Positions 7,606 to 14,665 of a DNA stretch of 14,665 nucleotides are shown here, piece after piece. The number at the start of each line of letters is the position of its first letter. Position 1 is the first letter of the stretch. The stretch comes from Streptosporangiaceae bacterium (GTDB lineage Bacteria > Actinomycetota > Actinomycetes > Streptosporangiales > Streptosporangiaceae), in the NCBI GenBank assembly GCA_030043395.1, contig JASHXW010000595.1, forward strand, positions 1 to 14,665, read 5' to 3'. The position numbers and the translations under genes are program-made. Under the pieces are notes generated by a model. That model saw only the letters and a program-made list of their open reading frames with translations, did not search any database and had not been told where the DNA came from.

Positions 7606-8232
7606 TTACTTCGAGTAGTACTCGACGATCAGCTGCTCCTGGACGCTCGTGTCGATCTGCGCGCGTGACGGGAGCGTGTGGACCAGGATTCGCATCTTGT
7701 CAGGGATGACCTCGAGCCACGACGGCACCGGCCGCTCCCCGGCCTCCGCGCGCGCCACGATGAACGGCGTCAGCTCGCGGGACTTCTCGGCGATCTCGAC
7801 GATGTCGCTCTGGCTGACCCGGAACGAGGGGATGTCGACCTTGCGGCCGTTCACCAGGACGTGACCGTGCCTGACGATCTGGCGGGCCATGTCGCGGCTC
7901 TTGGCGAAGCCAGCCCGGTACACGACGTTGTCGAGGCGGCTCTCCAGGATCTGCAGCAGCGCCTCACCGGTCTTGCCCCGGGTCTTGGTGGCTTCCTCGT
8001 AGTAGTTGCCGAACTGCTTCTCCAGGATGCCGTAGATCCGGCGGGCCTTCTGCTTCTCCCTGACCTGGAGCAGGTACTCGCTCTCCTTGGGCCGGTTCCT
8101 GCCATGCTCGCCCGGCGGGTAGGGGCGGATCTCGATCGGGCACCTGGGCGAGTCGCACTTGGCACCCTTGAGGAACAGCTTGGTCTTCTCGCGACGGCAC
8201 AGCCTGCAGTCAGCACCGGTGTATCGAGCCAT
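7606..8232 (-). CDS. rpsD: 30S ribosomal protein S4, zinc (four-cysteine) form
   Basis: Primary 16S-rRNA binder that nucleates 30S assembly. 208 residues. The N-terminus carries C9-X2-C12-X13-C26-X4-C31, the zinc-binding pattern known from Thermus S4. Then come IRPYPPGEHG, the KTGEALLQILESRLDNVVYR segment and the S4 RNA-binding fold (RQIVRHGHVLVNGRKVDIPSFRV), ending QLIVEYYSK. Streptomyces S4 lacks these cysteines, as far as I recall, so this points to another actinomycete order. The ATG at 8232 fits the conserved MARYTGADCRLC start. It lies 24 nt downstream of rpsK. Confidence 0.97.
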   Translation of the reverse strand: MARYTGADCRLCRREKTKLFLKGAKCDSPRCPIEIRPYPPGEHGRNRPKESEYLLQVREKQKARRIYGILEKQFGNYYEEATKTRGKTGEALLQILESRLDNVVYRAGFAKSRDMARQIVRHGHVLVNGRKVDIPSFRVSQSDIVEIAEKSRELTPFIVARAEAGERPVPSWLEVIPDKMRILVHTLPSRAQIDTSVQEQLIVEYYSK

Positions 8233-8256
8233 CTTTGTCGTTTACTCCTTGCCGGC

Positions 8257-8658
8257 TCAGACCCGGCGCCGCTTCGGCGGCCGGCAGCCATTGTGCGGAA
8301 CCGGGGTGACGTCCTGGATCGAGCCGACCTCAAGGCCGGTCGCCTGCAGCGACCTGATCGCCGTCTCGCGGCCAGAGCCCGGGCCCTTCACGAACACGTC
8401 GACCTTGCGCATGCCGTGCTCCATCGCGCGCCTGGCGGCAGCCTCTGCGGCCATCTGCGCGGCGAAGGGCGTGGACTTGCGCGAGCCCTTGAAGCCCACC
8501 TGGCCCGACGAGGCCCAGGAGATCACGCTTCCCGCAGGGTCGGTAATCGACACGATGGTGTTGTTGAAGGTGCTCTTGATGTGAGCGTGCCCGTGGGCGA
8601 TGTTCTTGCGTTCCTTGCGGCGTACTTTCTTGACGCCGGTTCGGCTCTTAGGAGGCAT
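8257..8658 (-). CDS. rpsK: 30S ribosomal protein S11
   Basis: Platform protein of the small subunit. 133 residues starting [15 protein letters not shown], with [22 protein letters not shown], the [17 protein letters not shown] block, [14 protein letters not shown] and the terminal [13 protein letters not shown]. The ATG at 8658 matches the family N-terminus. The in-frame TTG at 8670 is rejected because GGAG abuts it with no spacing; the same GGAG is 12 nt from the ATG, somewhat long. It lies between rpsM (78-nt spacer) and rpsD. Confidence 0.97.
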   Translation of the reverse strand: MPPKSRTGVKKVRRKERKNIAHGHAHIKSTFNNTIVSITDPAGSVISWASSGQVGFKGSRKSTPFAAQMAAEAAARRAMEHGMRKVDVFVKGPGSGRETAIRSLQATGLEVGSIQDVTPVPHNGCRPPKRRRV

Positions 8659-8736
8659 CCTGTTCGTCAACTCCGGAGGTGATCGGTCCGACGGCGTGCC
8701 TGACCAGCCTTGCGCGGGCCAGGCACTGAACCCGGA

Positions 8737-9117
8737 CTACTTCTTGCCGACCTTCTTCTTGCCGGCCACTGTCTTCTTCCTGCCCTTGCGGGTCCTGGCG
8801 TTGGTCTGCGTGCGCTGACCGTGCACCGGCAGGCCGCGGCGGTGCCGCAGGCCCTGGTAGCAGCCGATCTCGACCTTGCGCCTGATGTCGGCCTGGACCT
8901 CGCGCCTAAGGTCACCCTCGACCTTGTAGTTCGCCTCGATCCAGTCCCTGAGCTGAACGATCTCGTCGTCGGTCATCTGGTGGACCCGCGTGTCCGGGCT
9001 GATGCCGGTGGCCTTCAGCGTCTCCAGTGCGCGGGTCCTGCCCATGCCGTAGATGTAGGTGAGGGCGACTTCCAGCCGCTTCTCTCGCGGCAAGTCGACG
9101 CCTACCAGGCGTGCCAT
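8737..9117 (-). CDS. rpsM: 30S ribosomal protein S13
   Basis: Head protein of the small subunit that contacts the 50S subunit and the P-site tRNA. 126 residues: [30 protein letters not shown], the helix-two-turn-helix region, then [26 protein letters not shown] and a Lys/Gly-rich tail ending KKVGKK. The ATG at 9117 has an excellent AGGAGAAGGAGAG site 8 nt upstream, so a longer open frame starting at 9195 is rejected. It is separated from rpmJ by an unusually long 132-nt spacer. Confidence 0.97.
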   Translation of the reverse strand: MARLVGVDLPREKRLEVALTYIYGMGRTRALETLKATGISPDTRVHQMTDDEIVQLRDWIEANYKVEGDLRREVQADIRRKVEIGCYQGLRHRRGLPVHGQRTQTNARTRKGRKKTVAGKKKVGKK

Positions 9118-9216
9118 CTGGGCAACTCTCCTTCTCCTGTGGAGGTCCTGCGCACCGCTCCGCGCCTGTGCCCTCGACGCGGCCCCGGCCTCCATCCGGG
9201 GGTGCTCCGTCAGCCT

Positions 9217-9229
9217 TCCGGCCGCCGGA
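9217..9229 (-). other. Palindrome in the rpmJ-rpsM spacer
   Basis: TCCGGCCGCCGGA reads the same on both strands except for its central base. It could form a short hairpin in the 132-nt gap after rpmJ. Nothing else, such as a promoter, small ORF or T-run, stands out in this gap apart from the rpsM ribosome site. Confidence 0.3.
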
Positions 9230-9249
9230 GTGCGGCACGTGCCTTGCCG

Positions 9250-9363
9250 TTAGCCCTGCCGCTGCTTGTGCCGCGGGTCAGAGCAAATAACCATCACCCG
9301 ACCATGCCGGCGGATGATCCGGCACTTACTGCAGATCTTCTTCACACTCGGCTTGACCTTCAT
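9250..9363 (-). CDS. rpmJ: 50S ribosomal protein L36, zinc form
   Basis: A 37-residue gene starting at the ATG at 9363 ([20 protein letters not shown]) and ending [10 protein letters not shown] with TAA at 9250. Zinc ligands C11, C14, C27 and H32 are all present, so this is the zinc (C+) paralogue rather than the zinc-free form induced under zinc limitation. AGGAG lies about 4 nt upstream, a little close. It lies 43 nt after infA and 132 nt before rpsM, the standard infA-rpmJ-rpsM order. Confidence 0.96.
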   Translation of the reverse strand: MKVKPSVKKICSKCRIIRRHGRVMVICSDPRHKQRQG

Positions 9364-9406
9364 GGTTCTCCTGTCGTAGACCTCTCGCGCTCGGCGCGCG
9401 TACCGC

Positions 9407-9628
9407 TTATTTGTACCGGTAGACGATCCGGCCGCGACTCAGGTCGTACGGGCTCAGCTCGACGACCACCCGGTCGTCGGGCAGGATCCGGATGTAGTTC
9501 ATCCGCATCTTGCCGCTGATGTGAGCAAGAACCTTATGCCCGTTGTCGAGCTCCACGCGGAAGAAGGCATTAGGCAGTGACTCGACTACCGTGCCCTCGA
9601 TCTCGATGGCGCCTTCCTTTTTGGGCAT
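9407..9628 (-). CDS. infA: Translation initiation factor IF-1
   Basis: Binds the 30S A site with IF-2 and IF-3 during initiation. 73 residues: [20 protein letters not shown], the OB-fold core [22 protein letters not shown], ending [10 protein letters not shown], full length and typical of actinomycetes. The ATG at 9628 has GGAGG very close (2 nt), with no better alternative start. It is the first gene after a 329-bp spacer holding a putative promoter, so it likely leads the infA-rpmJ-rpsM-rpsK-rpsD-rpoA-rplQ(-truA) transcript. Confidence 0.97.
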   Translation of the reverse strand: MPKKEGAIEIEGTVVESLPNAFFRVELDNGHKVLAHISGKMRMNYIRILPDDRVVVELSPYDLSRGRIVYRYK

Positions 9629-9653
9629 GTCCTCCGCGCTTCGCTGATGCTCG

Positions 9654-9670
9654 GCTAGCTCGTCGCTAGC
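9654..9670 (-). other. Stem-loop in the infA leader
   Basis: GCTAGC occurs twice, 5 nt apart, and the two copies can pair as a 6-bp stem about 26 nt before the infA start. It is a candidate leader structure. Confidence 0.35.
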
Positions 9671-9779
9671 TGCTCGATCGGTCTAGTTATTGCTCTTTGA
9701 TGTCGCTCTTTCAGCCATGACGGCTTCGTGCTGATGCCCGTGTTGCCCCGTCGTGCCCTGATGCGCCGTCCCCGGCAGC

Positions 9780-9804
9780 GTCATAGCACAACTACGGCAG
9801 TCAA
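9780..9804 (-). promoter_or_regulatory. Possible housekeeping-type promoter elements before infA
   Basis: TTGACT (9804-9799) and an extended -10, TGC-TATGAC (9785-9780 for the hexamer), lie in the same stretch but only 13 nt apart. They cannot act together as a standard pair; the extended -10 might act alone. They overlap the sigma-R-like element. Confidence 0.3.
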
Positions 9805-9816
9805 GGGTTCATTCCC
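9789..9816 (-). promoter_or_regulatory. Sigma-R/SigH-like promoter upstream of infA
   Basis: On the minus strand GGGAAT (9816-9811), exactly 18 nt, then GTTG (9792-9789). This matches the GGAAT-N18-GTT consensus of Streptomyces sigma-R and mycobacterial SigH, the thiol-oxidative-stress ECF sigma factors. The expected start point is near 9780, giving a leader of about 150 nt to infA. It is a consensus match only. Confidence 0.45.
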
Positions 9817-9947
9817 ATGCCCGTGCGGGCGCTGGCGCACCTGCGGTGGATGGGCGGCCCCGCGATGCTGCTAACGCCGGCACACGCATGGCGAAGGCAG
9901 CCTTATGGGCCGCAGCAGAGTCTACTTCACGCCAGCCTGGAAAGCGA

Positions 9948-9962
9948 ACTGAGGTCCTCAGT
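9948..9962. terminator. 15-bp palindrome over the DUF1707 gene stop codon
   Basis: ACTGAGG-T-CCTCAGT has perfect 7-bp arms around one central base and spans the TGA at 9960-9958. It could fold as a short terminator stem for the upstream operon or be a protein-binding site. No T-run follows. Confidence 0.35.
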
Positions 9963-10419
9963 GCCCGCCACGCCGGCGGGCACTGCGCACCGCCCAGGCT
10001 GCGGCCATGGCCGCACCGCCCGCCGCCGCGAAGGCCAGCGGCCAGGCGCTGCCGAGTATGAGCCAGAGCAGCAAGCACAACCCGGTCACGACCGCCCAGC
10101 CGCCCCAGGCAACTGGCCATGCGCTTGGCAGGCGATCCACCGCGTCGGCCGCCTGGCTGAGCACGGATGCCGCCGGGAGGTCGGTGTTCACCCGCCGCGT
10201 CTTCGGCAGGGCCGCGGTAGGCAGCGGATACAGGTCGATGGCTGGAAGGTCGGCGGTCAGCTCGTCCAGGTCGGCGAGCGTCTTGGCGGTGAAGACCTTG
10301 TCCAGCCGCTCGGCGTATTCCTGCGGGTCAAGCCTGCCGACCGCATGATGCTCGCCAAGCACGGCAGCGGTGCGGTCGCGATCGCGGTCAGATGCCCGCA
10401 TCTGAGAACTACTGGACAT
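9958..10419 (-). CDS. DUF1707 domain protein with two membrane helices
   Basis: 153 residues of unknown function. Residues 7-58 (MRASDRDRDRTAAVLGEH, GRLDPQEYAERLDKVFTAKT, DLDELTADLP) match the actinobacterial DUF1707 module, a short SHOCT-like helical domain common at the N-terminus of small membrane proteins. After a linker come two hydrophobic helices, about 105-124 and 127-144, then RSARRRGGH. This suggests a hairpin with both ends cytosolic. The ATG at 10419 has GGAGG about 5 nt upstream and shares its A with the map stop (TGATG), so translation is probably coupled to map. It is last before the 329-bp spacer leading to infA. The first half of a longer open frame reaching 10893 is a shadow of map. 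Confidence 0.9.
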   Translation of the reverse strand: MSSSSQMRASDRDRDRTAAVLGEHHAVGRLDPQEYAERLDKVFTAKTLADLDELTADLPAIDLYPLPTAALPKTRRVNTDLPAASVLSQAADAVDRLPSAWPVAWGGWAVVTGLCLLLWLILGSAWPLAFAAAGGAAMAAAWAVRSARRRGGH

Positions 10420-11306
10420 CAGCGCCTCCGCGAGCCACTCGGGTGCCCGCCCGCAGCCACCACCCCTTGGGCCGTCGTGACCTCGGGGACGGCCGCCGCG
10501 GCTGCCACCCGGGCGAATCCGGCGGCGCCCGCGTCCTCGGCCGTCAGGACCCAAGGCCCGTTCGCCGTGATCGCGACCGTGTGCTCGAAGTGAGCAGCGA
10601 TGCTGCCATCGGCGGTGACAACGGTCCAGCCGTCGTTCAGTAGCCGCGTGTGCCGCCGCCCGAGCACCAGCATCGGCTCGATTGCCATGGCCATCCCCGC
10701 GGTCAGGACTGGCCCGCGTCCGGGCCGTCCATGGTTGGGCACCGCAGGGTCCATGTGCATGCTCGAGCCGATGAAATGCCCGCTGTAGTCCTGCACGATG
10801 CCATACGGCCCGCTGGCGAGGGCACTGGACTCGACGGCGTGCGAGACGTCGCTGAGATGCCGCCCTGCCACCGCGGTCGCCAGGCCATGCCACAGCGCCT
10901 GCTCGGTGGCGGCCAGCAAGGCCATGACCTGCTCAGGAACCTCGCCGACAGGCACCGTCACCGCGGCGTCTCCGTGCCAGCCGCCGACGATCGCCCCGGC
11001 GTCGATGGAGATGACGTCACCGTCGTGCAGCCGGACGTTCCTGCTCGGGATGCCGTGCACGATCTCGCTGTTTACCGACGTGCAGATGGTGGCCGGGTAG
11101 CCGTGGTAGCCCTTGAACGACGGCGTCGCACCGGCGGCGGCGATCTCGCGCTCGGCGATGGCGTCGAGGTCGGCGGTGCTGATCCCCGGCTCGACAGCGT
11201 CGGACGTAGCTCGCAGGACCCGCGCTACCACCAGCCCGGCCGCACGCATCAGGGCAAGCTCGTCCGGCGTCTTGATCTCGATCGAAGATCCTCGGCTGAG
11301 CCGCAT
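10419..11306 (-). CDS. map: Type I methionine aminopeptidase
   Basis: Removes the initiator Met from nascent proteins in the cytosol. With the ATG at 11306 it has 295 residues. Metal ligands D102, D113, H177, E210 and E241 and the substrate histidines H84 and H184 sit at the E. coli positions plus 5 or 6. Core segments include PATICTSVNSEIVHGIP, DVISIDAGAIVGGWHGDAA and MAMAIEPML. Oddities: the usual GHGIG loop reads GHFIG (Gly to Phe at 178), HEEP reads HMDP, and there is an extra Ala/Gly-rich C-terminal tail of about 25 residues. GGAGG lies 10 nt from the chosen ATG; the ATG at 11315 directly abuts it, and a longer frame to 11369 is not supported. It lies 125 nt after adk and overlaps the DUF1707 gene by one base. 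Confidence 0.95.
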   Translation of the reverse strand: MRLSRGSSIEIKTPDELALMRAAGLVVARVLRATSDAVEPGISTADLDAIAEREIAAAGATPSFKGYHGYPATICTSVNSEIVHGIPSRNVRLHDGDVISIDAGAIVGGWHGDAAVTVPVGEVPEQVMALLAATEQALWHGLATAVAGRHLSDVSHAVESSALASGPYGIVQDYSGHFIGSSMHMDPAVPNHGRPGRGPVLTAGMAMAIEPMLVLGRRHTRLLNDGWTVVTADGSIAAHFEHTVAITANGPWVLTAEDAGAAGFARVAAAAAVPEVTTAQGVVAAGGHPSGSRRR

Positions 11307-11431
11307 CGCCTTCATTCCTCCCTGTAAACACGGTACCCCGCGCGAGGTGGCTGGGGTATTGGCGGACAATGCCGGGAAGCCCGGCAGGCAGTGCGCATGC
11401 AGCCCCCGTCCCGCTCGGGGCCGCCGGCGGG

Positions 11432-12085
11432 CTAGCGGACGAACCGCCGCAGCGCGACCAGCGCTCGCTCGGTCACGTCGTCGACCGGGCCGGTCGCGTC
11501 GATGCCGAGCAGGATTCCCTCGTCCGCGTAATAGGAGATGAGTGGCTGAGTCTGGGCCTCGTAGACCTCAAGCCGGTGCCTGACGGTCTCCTCGCGGTCG
11601 TCATCACGCTGGAACAGCTCTCCGCCGCACTCGTCGCACTTATCGGGAAACGACGGCGGATCGAACGCGATATGCCAGACGCGCCCGCACTTCCGGCACG
11701 TCCGCCTTCCGGATAGCCGCCTGATCACCTCGTCGTGGTCGACCACCAGTTCGAGGACGAGGTCTAGGCGCATGCCCCAGTCGGCGAGCATCTTCTTCAG
11801 GGTCTCTGCCTGCGGGACGTTCCGCGGGAAGCCGTCGAGCAGGAACCCGGCCTGGGCGTCGTCCTCGGCCAGCCGGCTTGCCACCATGGCAATCGTGACC
11901 TCGTCGGGCACGAGGTCACCGCGGTCCATGTATTCCTTCGCCTGCCGGCCAAGGTCAGTGCCAGCACTGACGTTGTACCGGAAGATGTCACCTGTCGACA
12001 CTTTCGGTATCGCCAGGTGCGAGGCTATGAACTGGGCCTGTGTCCCCTTGCCCGCACCGGGGGGCCCTACGAGGACGACTCGCAC
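11432..12085 (-). CDS. adk: Adenylate kinase, zinc-lid type
   Basis: Interconverts ATP + AMP and 2 ADP. 217 residues: P-loop [10 protein letters not shown] (7-16), AMP-site STGDIFR (30-36) and LLDGFPRN (82-89), and a long LID with C130-X2-C133-X16-C150-X2-C153, the four-cysteine zinc site, then [15 protein letters not shown] and the C-terminal [11 protein letters not shown]. The start is a GTG at 12085 that shares one base with the secY stop (TAGTG), implying translational coupling; no well-spaced ribosome site is seen. The secY-adk-map order is the classic spc-cluster end. Confidence 0.97.
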   Translation of the reverse strand: MRVVLVGPPGAGKGTQAQFIASHLAIPKVSTGDIFRYNVSAGTDLGRQAKEYMDRGDLVPDEVTIAMVASRLAEDDAQAGFLLDGFPRNVPQAETLKKMLADWGMRLDLVLELVVDHDEVIRRLSGRRTCRKCGRVWHIAFDPPSFPDKCDECGGELFQRDDDREETVRHRLEVYEAQTQPLISYYADEGILLGIDATGPVDDVTERALVALRRFVR

Positions 12086-13395
12086 TACCTGAGGAAGCCC
12101 TCGTAGTTACGCTGCTGCAGCTGACTTTCTATCTGCTTGACAGTGTCCAGTCCGACCCCGACCGCGATCATGATGCTGGTGCCGCCGAGTGGGAACTGAG
12201 ATGTCGCGTGGACCAGCCCGATCGCGATCATCGGGATCAGGGCCACGATGGCCAGGTACATCGATCCCGGTGCGGTGAGCCGGTTCAGCACGTACCGCAG
12301 ATATCCAGCCGTGGGGCCGCCGGGTCTGATGCCCGGTATGAAGCCGCCGGATTTCTTCATGTTGTCGGCGACCTCGTCTGGGTTGAACGTGATCGAGACG
12401 TAGAAGTATGTGAACAAGATGATCAGGATGAAGAAGCCGGCCATGTAGTAGCCGCTCACCGTGGTCGTCGCGAGCATGTTGGTCTCGACCCAGTGTGCCC
12501 AGCCCGTGGTCGCGTTCGCCTTGCCGAACAGGTTGGCCGCGAGCGTGGGGATATAGAGCAGCGACGAGGCGAAGATCACCGGGATGACGCCGGCCTGGTT
12601 CACCTTCAACGGGATATACGTCGACGTCCCGCCGTACATCTTCCTGCCGACCATCCGCTTGGCGTACTGGACGGGTATTCGCCGCTGCGCCTGTTCCATG
12701 AACGCGACCGCCGCGATGACCAGGACGCCGACTGCCAGGACGAGCAGGAAGACGAACGCGTGCTCGTTCTCCAGGATGTCGTAGAGCTGGCCCGGGATGA
12801 CGGCGACCACCTGGGTGAAGATCATCAGCGACATGCCGTTGCCGACACCGCGGTCGGTGATGAGCTCACCAAGCCACATGATCACCGCGGTGCCCGCGGT
12901 CATGCAGATCACCATCGTGGACAGCCGGAACACCGAGGTGTTGGGGATCAGCGTGCCGCAGTCGCTGCCGAACAGCGCCGTGGGGTTCTCCGCGAGCGCG
13001 ATGACCGCCGTCGACTGCAGGATCGCCAGGCCGATCGTCAGGTAACGCGTGTACTGCGTGATCTTGGCGTTGCCCGACGGGCCTTCCTTGCGCAGCGCCT
13101 CCAGGCGCGGGATCACCACGGCGAGCAGCTGCAAGATGATGCTGGCCGTGATGTAGGGCATGATGCCAAGCGCGAAAACGGTCAGCCGGAGGAGCGCGCC
13201 GCCGCTGAGCAGGTTGACGATGCCGAGGAGGCCGGACGTCTTCGACGCGTCGACGCAGGTGTGCACGGCTGCCTCGGAGATACCCGGGGTGGGCAGCGAC
13301 GCGCCGAGCCGGAACACCACGATGATGAAGAGCGTGAAGAGCAGCTTCTTGCGCAGGTCCGGGGTCCGGAAGGCCTGATAGAACGCGGTCAGCAT
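12085..13395 (-). CDS. secY: Protein translocase subunit SecY
   Basis: Central pore of the Sec channel in the cytoplasmic membrane. 436 residues with about ten membrane helices. It has the N-terminal [24 protein letters not shown], the [17 protein letters not shown] helix, the NGMSLMIF segment, the cytosolic loop [11 protein letters not shown] with [19 protein letters not shown], and the C-terminal loop [15 protein letters not shown]. The start ATG at 13395 has AGGA 6 nt upstream. It follows rplO with a 220-nt spacer and overlaps adk by one base. Confidence 0.98.
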   Translation of the reverse strand: MLTAFYQAFRTPDLRKKLLFTLFIIVVFRLGASLPTPGISEAAVHTCVDASKTSGLLGIVNLLSGGALLRLTVFALGIMPYITASIILQLLAVVIPRLEALRKEGPSGNAKITQYTRYLTIGLAILQSTAVIALAENPTALFGSDCGTLIPNTSVFRLSTMVICMTAGTAVIMWLGELITDRGVGNGMSLMIFTQVVAVIPGQLYDILENEHAFVFLLVLAVGVLVIAAVAFMEQAQRRIPVQYAKRMVGRKMYGGTSTYIPLKVNQAGVIPVIFASSLLYIPTLAANLFGKANATTGWAHWVETNMLATTTVSGYYMAGFFILIILFTYFYVSITFNPDEVADNMKKSGGFIPGIRPGGPTAGYLRYVLNRLTAPGSMYLAIVALIPMIAIGLVHATSQFPLGGTSIMIAVGVGLDTVKQIESQLQQRNYEGFLR

Positions 13396-13615
13396 GCGCC
13401 GTCCTGTGGTCGTAGGGTCAACGTCATCTGCCGCTCCTCGTCGCTGGCGCCTCGGCCATGGGAGCTGGCGCCGCTTTGCTCAGCGCGACATGCACGCCGA
13501 AGTCTAACGCGCCAGTCAGGCTCCGGCTGCCTGCCTGCATCCTATGTCCGCTGGCAAGGTGCTTGGGGCATGTGCCTGGACGAGTGCCGCACATCGGACC
13601 CGCCCAGGCCTGCCC
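13396..13615 (-). other. rplO-secY spacer with possible internal promoter
   Basis: A 220-nt gap. TANNNT-like hexamers on the minus strand are TAGACT (13506-13501) and TAGGAT (13544-13539), neither with a good -35. GCTGGCGCC is repeated directly at 13443-13451 and 13464-13472, each copy containing the palindrome GGCGCC, so a leader hairpin is possible. No gene is seen. An internal promoter for secY-adk-map is plausible but unproven. Confidence 0.35.
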
Positions 13616-14107
13616 TTACAGCGGGGTAGCCGTGCCTCCGGCAGCCGTGATCTTCTCGATCGCCGACGCCGAGAACGCATGCGCGCTGACCCGCAGCCCG
13701 CTGACCGCCTCGCCGGTCCCGAGCACCTTCACCAGTTCACCCTTGCGGACCGCGCCGCGGGCCACCAGGTCCTCCACGGTGACGTCGCCGCCCGCCGGGT
13801 AAAGCTCGGCGAGCCGGTCCAGGTTGACCACCTGGTAGGTGGTCTTGAACAGGGAGTTCGAGAAGCCCTTTAGCTCGGGCAGGCGCCGATGCAGCGGCAT
13901 CTGGCCACCCTCGAACGCCTCAGGCATGTTCCTGCGGGCCTTGCTGCCCTTGGTGCCGCGCCCAGCCGTCTTGCCCTTGGACGCCTCACCGCGTCCGACC
14001 CGTGTCTTCGGCGCGTGCGCGCCAGGCGCTGGGCGCAGATGGTGGACCTTCAGGCCTGCCTTGCTGCCCGGGTCGCTTACGGCGCCCTGCACGTCGGATT
14101 TCGCCAC
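13616..14107 (-). CDS. rplO: 50S ribosomal protein L15
   Basis: Late-assembly large-subunit protein. 163 residues: [34 protein letters not shown] (the Gly/Arg/Lys-rich rRNA-binding arm), [35 protein letters not shown], ending [13 protein letters not shown]. The start is a GTG at 14107, 2 nt after the rpmD stop, with GGAGG inside the last rpmD codons. The first 18 residues ([18 protein letters not shown]) are a short extra N-terminus compared with Streptomyces L15; I see no alternative start nearer the core. Confidence 0.96.
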   Translation of the reverse strand: MAKSDVQGAVSDPGSKAGLKVHHLRPAPGAHAPKTRVGRGEASKGKTAGRGTKGSKARRNMPEAFEGGQMPLHRRLPELKGFSNSLFKTTYQVVNLDRLAELYPAGGDVTVEDLVARGAVRKGELVKVLGTGEAVSGLRVSAHAFSASAIEKITAAGGTATPL

Positions 14108-14109
14108 GT

Positions 14110-14292
14110 CTACTTCACCTCCTCCACGACGACCAGATGGCGCACCACCTGGATCATGCCGCGGATCTCTGGCCGGTCGGCCTTGACGACACTGTCGCCG
14201 ATCCGGTGCAGCCCGAGCGAGCGCAAGCAGTCGCGCTGCGCCTGGTTGCCGCCGATCTTCGACTTGGTCTGCGTTACCTTCAGCTCTGCCAT
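14110..14292 (-). CDS. rpmD: 50S ribosomal protein L30
   Basis: 60 residues: [20 protein letters not shown], then the [26 protein letters not shown] block and VVVEEVK. The ATG at 14292 has GGGAG 6 nt upstream and lies 13 nt after rpsE; a longer open frame to 14478 overlaps rpsE and is rejected. Its last codons carry the ribosome site of rplO. Order rpsE-rpmD-rplO is standard for the spc operon. Confidence 0.97.
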   Translation of the reverse strand: MAELKVTQTKSKIGGNQAQRDCLRSLGLHRIGDSVVKADRPEIRGMIQVVRHLVVVEEVK

Positions 14293-14305
14293 GTCCTGCT
14301 CCCGG

Positions 14306-14665
14306 TCAGCTGTTCGGCTCGGCAGCGCTGGCAGCGGCCGCGCGTGCCCGCAGCATGGCCGCGGGGGCGACGTGCTCGATCGGCAGGCCGCGCCTGGCCG
14401 CGATCTCCTCGGGCCTGGACAGGCTCTTGAGCGCCGCCACCGTCGCGTGCACGACGTTGATCGGATTAGAGGACCCAAGCGAGCGCGACAGCACGTCGTG
14501 CACGCCGGCGCATTCGAGCACCGCGCGCACCGGGCCGCCTGCGATGACGCCGGTTCCCGGGCTGGCTGGCTTGAGCAGCACCACTCCGGCCGTGTCCTCG
14601 CCGGTGACGGCGTGCGGGATGGTCCCGCCGATCCTCGGCACCTTGAAGAAGGACTTCTTGGCCGC
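14306..14665 (-). CDS. rpsE: 30S ribosomal protein S5, C-terminal part
   Basis: The frame is open to the right edge and begins [20 protein letters not shown], so the gene's 5' part lies outside the window; the GTG at 14641 is internal and not a start. About 119 residues are visible: the end of the double-stranded RNA-binding domain and the C-terminal domain with [39 protein letters not shown] and [12 protein letters not shown]5 is involved in decoding fidelity and mRNA entry. TGA stop at 14306, 13 nt before rpmD. Confidence 0.97.
   Translation of the reverse strand, partial: AAKKSFFKVPRIGGTIPHAVTGEDTAGVVLLKPASPGTGVIAGGPVRAVLECAGVHDVLSRSLGSSNPINVVHATVAALKSLSRPEEIAARRGLPIEHVAPAAMLRARAAAASAAEPNS

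Larger units (their letters stand above)
9629..9957 (-). other. 329-bp non-coding spacer upstream of infA
   Basis: No supported gene lies here. Reading towards infA it holds half of a palindrome at the preceding stop codon, GC hairpins at about 9820-9840, a sigma-R-like promoter and overlapping housekeeping-like elements (9780-9816), then an AT-richer leader with a GCTAGC inverted repeat (9654-9659 with 9665-9670, 5-nt loop). Confidence 0.6.

Noticed and set aside
10420..10893. Upstream extension of the DUF1707 frame
   Set aside because: It is a shadow of map; the ATG at 10419 has its own ribosome site and begins the DUF1707 motif.
12040..13629. Long plus-strand open frame opposite secY (529 residues)
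   Set aside because: A GC-codon-bias shadow: the product is His/Arg/Asp/Gln-rich with no recognisable fold, while the minus strand encodes unmistakable SecY.
1..14665. Defence system, mobile element, CRISPR array, tRNA or rRNA
   Set aside because: No transposase, integrase, nuclease or regularly spaced repeats seen; all genes fit conserved chromosomal synteny apart from the orphan membrane protein.

Overview
The window is a high-GC chromosomal segment from an actinomycete (Actinomycetota). It carries the 3' part of the spc ribosomal-protein cluster, the alpha cluster, and the following truA / rplM-rpsI-glmM block. Gene order, the RpoA, S11 and SecY sequences, GTG starts, TANNNT-type -10 boxes and a DUF1707 protein all fit this. 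The four-cysteine (zinc) forms of S4 and L36 fit a lineage such as Streptosporangiales or relatives better than Streptomyces, whose S4 (as I recall it) lacks the cysteines; the order-level placement is inference.

Nearly everything is on the minus strand, so transcription runs from the right edge to the left. In that order: rpsE (cut by the right edge), rpmD, rplO, secY, adk, map, a DUF1707 membrane protein, a 329-bp spacer, infA, rpmJ, rpsM, rpsK, rpsD, rpoA, rplQ and truA. Next, on the plus strand and convergent with truA, is an orphan single-pass membrane protein of 524 residues. Divergent from it is rplM-rpsI-glmM, which ends in a strong hairpin. Last is the start of an NAD(P)HX epimerase/dehydratase gene, cut by the left edge.

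The genes form the usual growth-linked set: ribosome assembly, translation initiation, RNA polymerase alpha, the Sec channel, adenylate kinase, N-terminal Met removal, tRNA pseudouridylation and the GlcN-1-P supply for peptidoglycan. Tight junctions (secY/adk and map/DUF1707 each share one base; rpmD/rplO are 2 nt apart) point to translational coupling.

I see no defence system, CRISPR array, transposon, prophage, tRNA or rRNA. The points worth a second look lie inside this ordinary core: a sigma-R-like promoter (GGGAAT-N18-GTTG) before infA; a truA reading frame with no ATG/GTG/TTG start ahead of its catalytic Asp; an apparently leaderless orphan membrane-protein gene; a GlmM with a Pro/Ala-rich insert of about 40 residues; and an L17 with a very long acidic tail.
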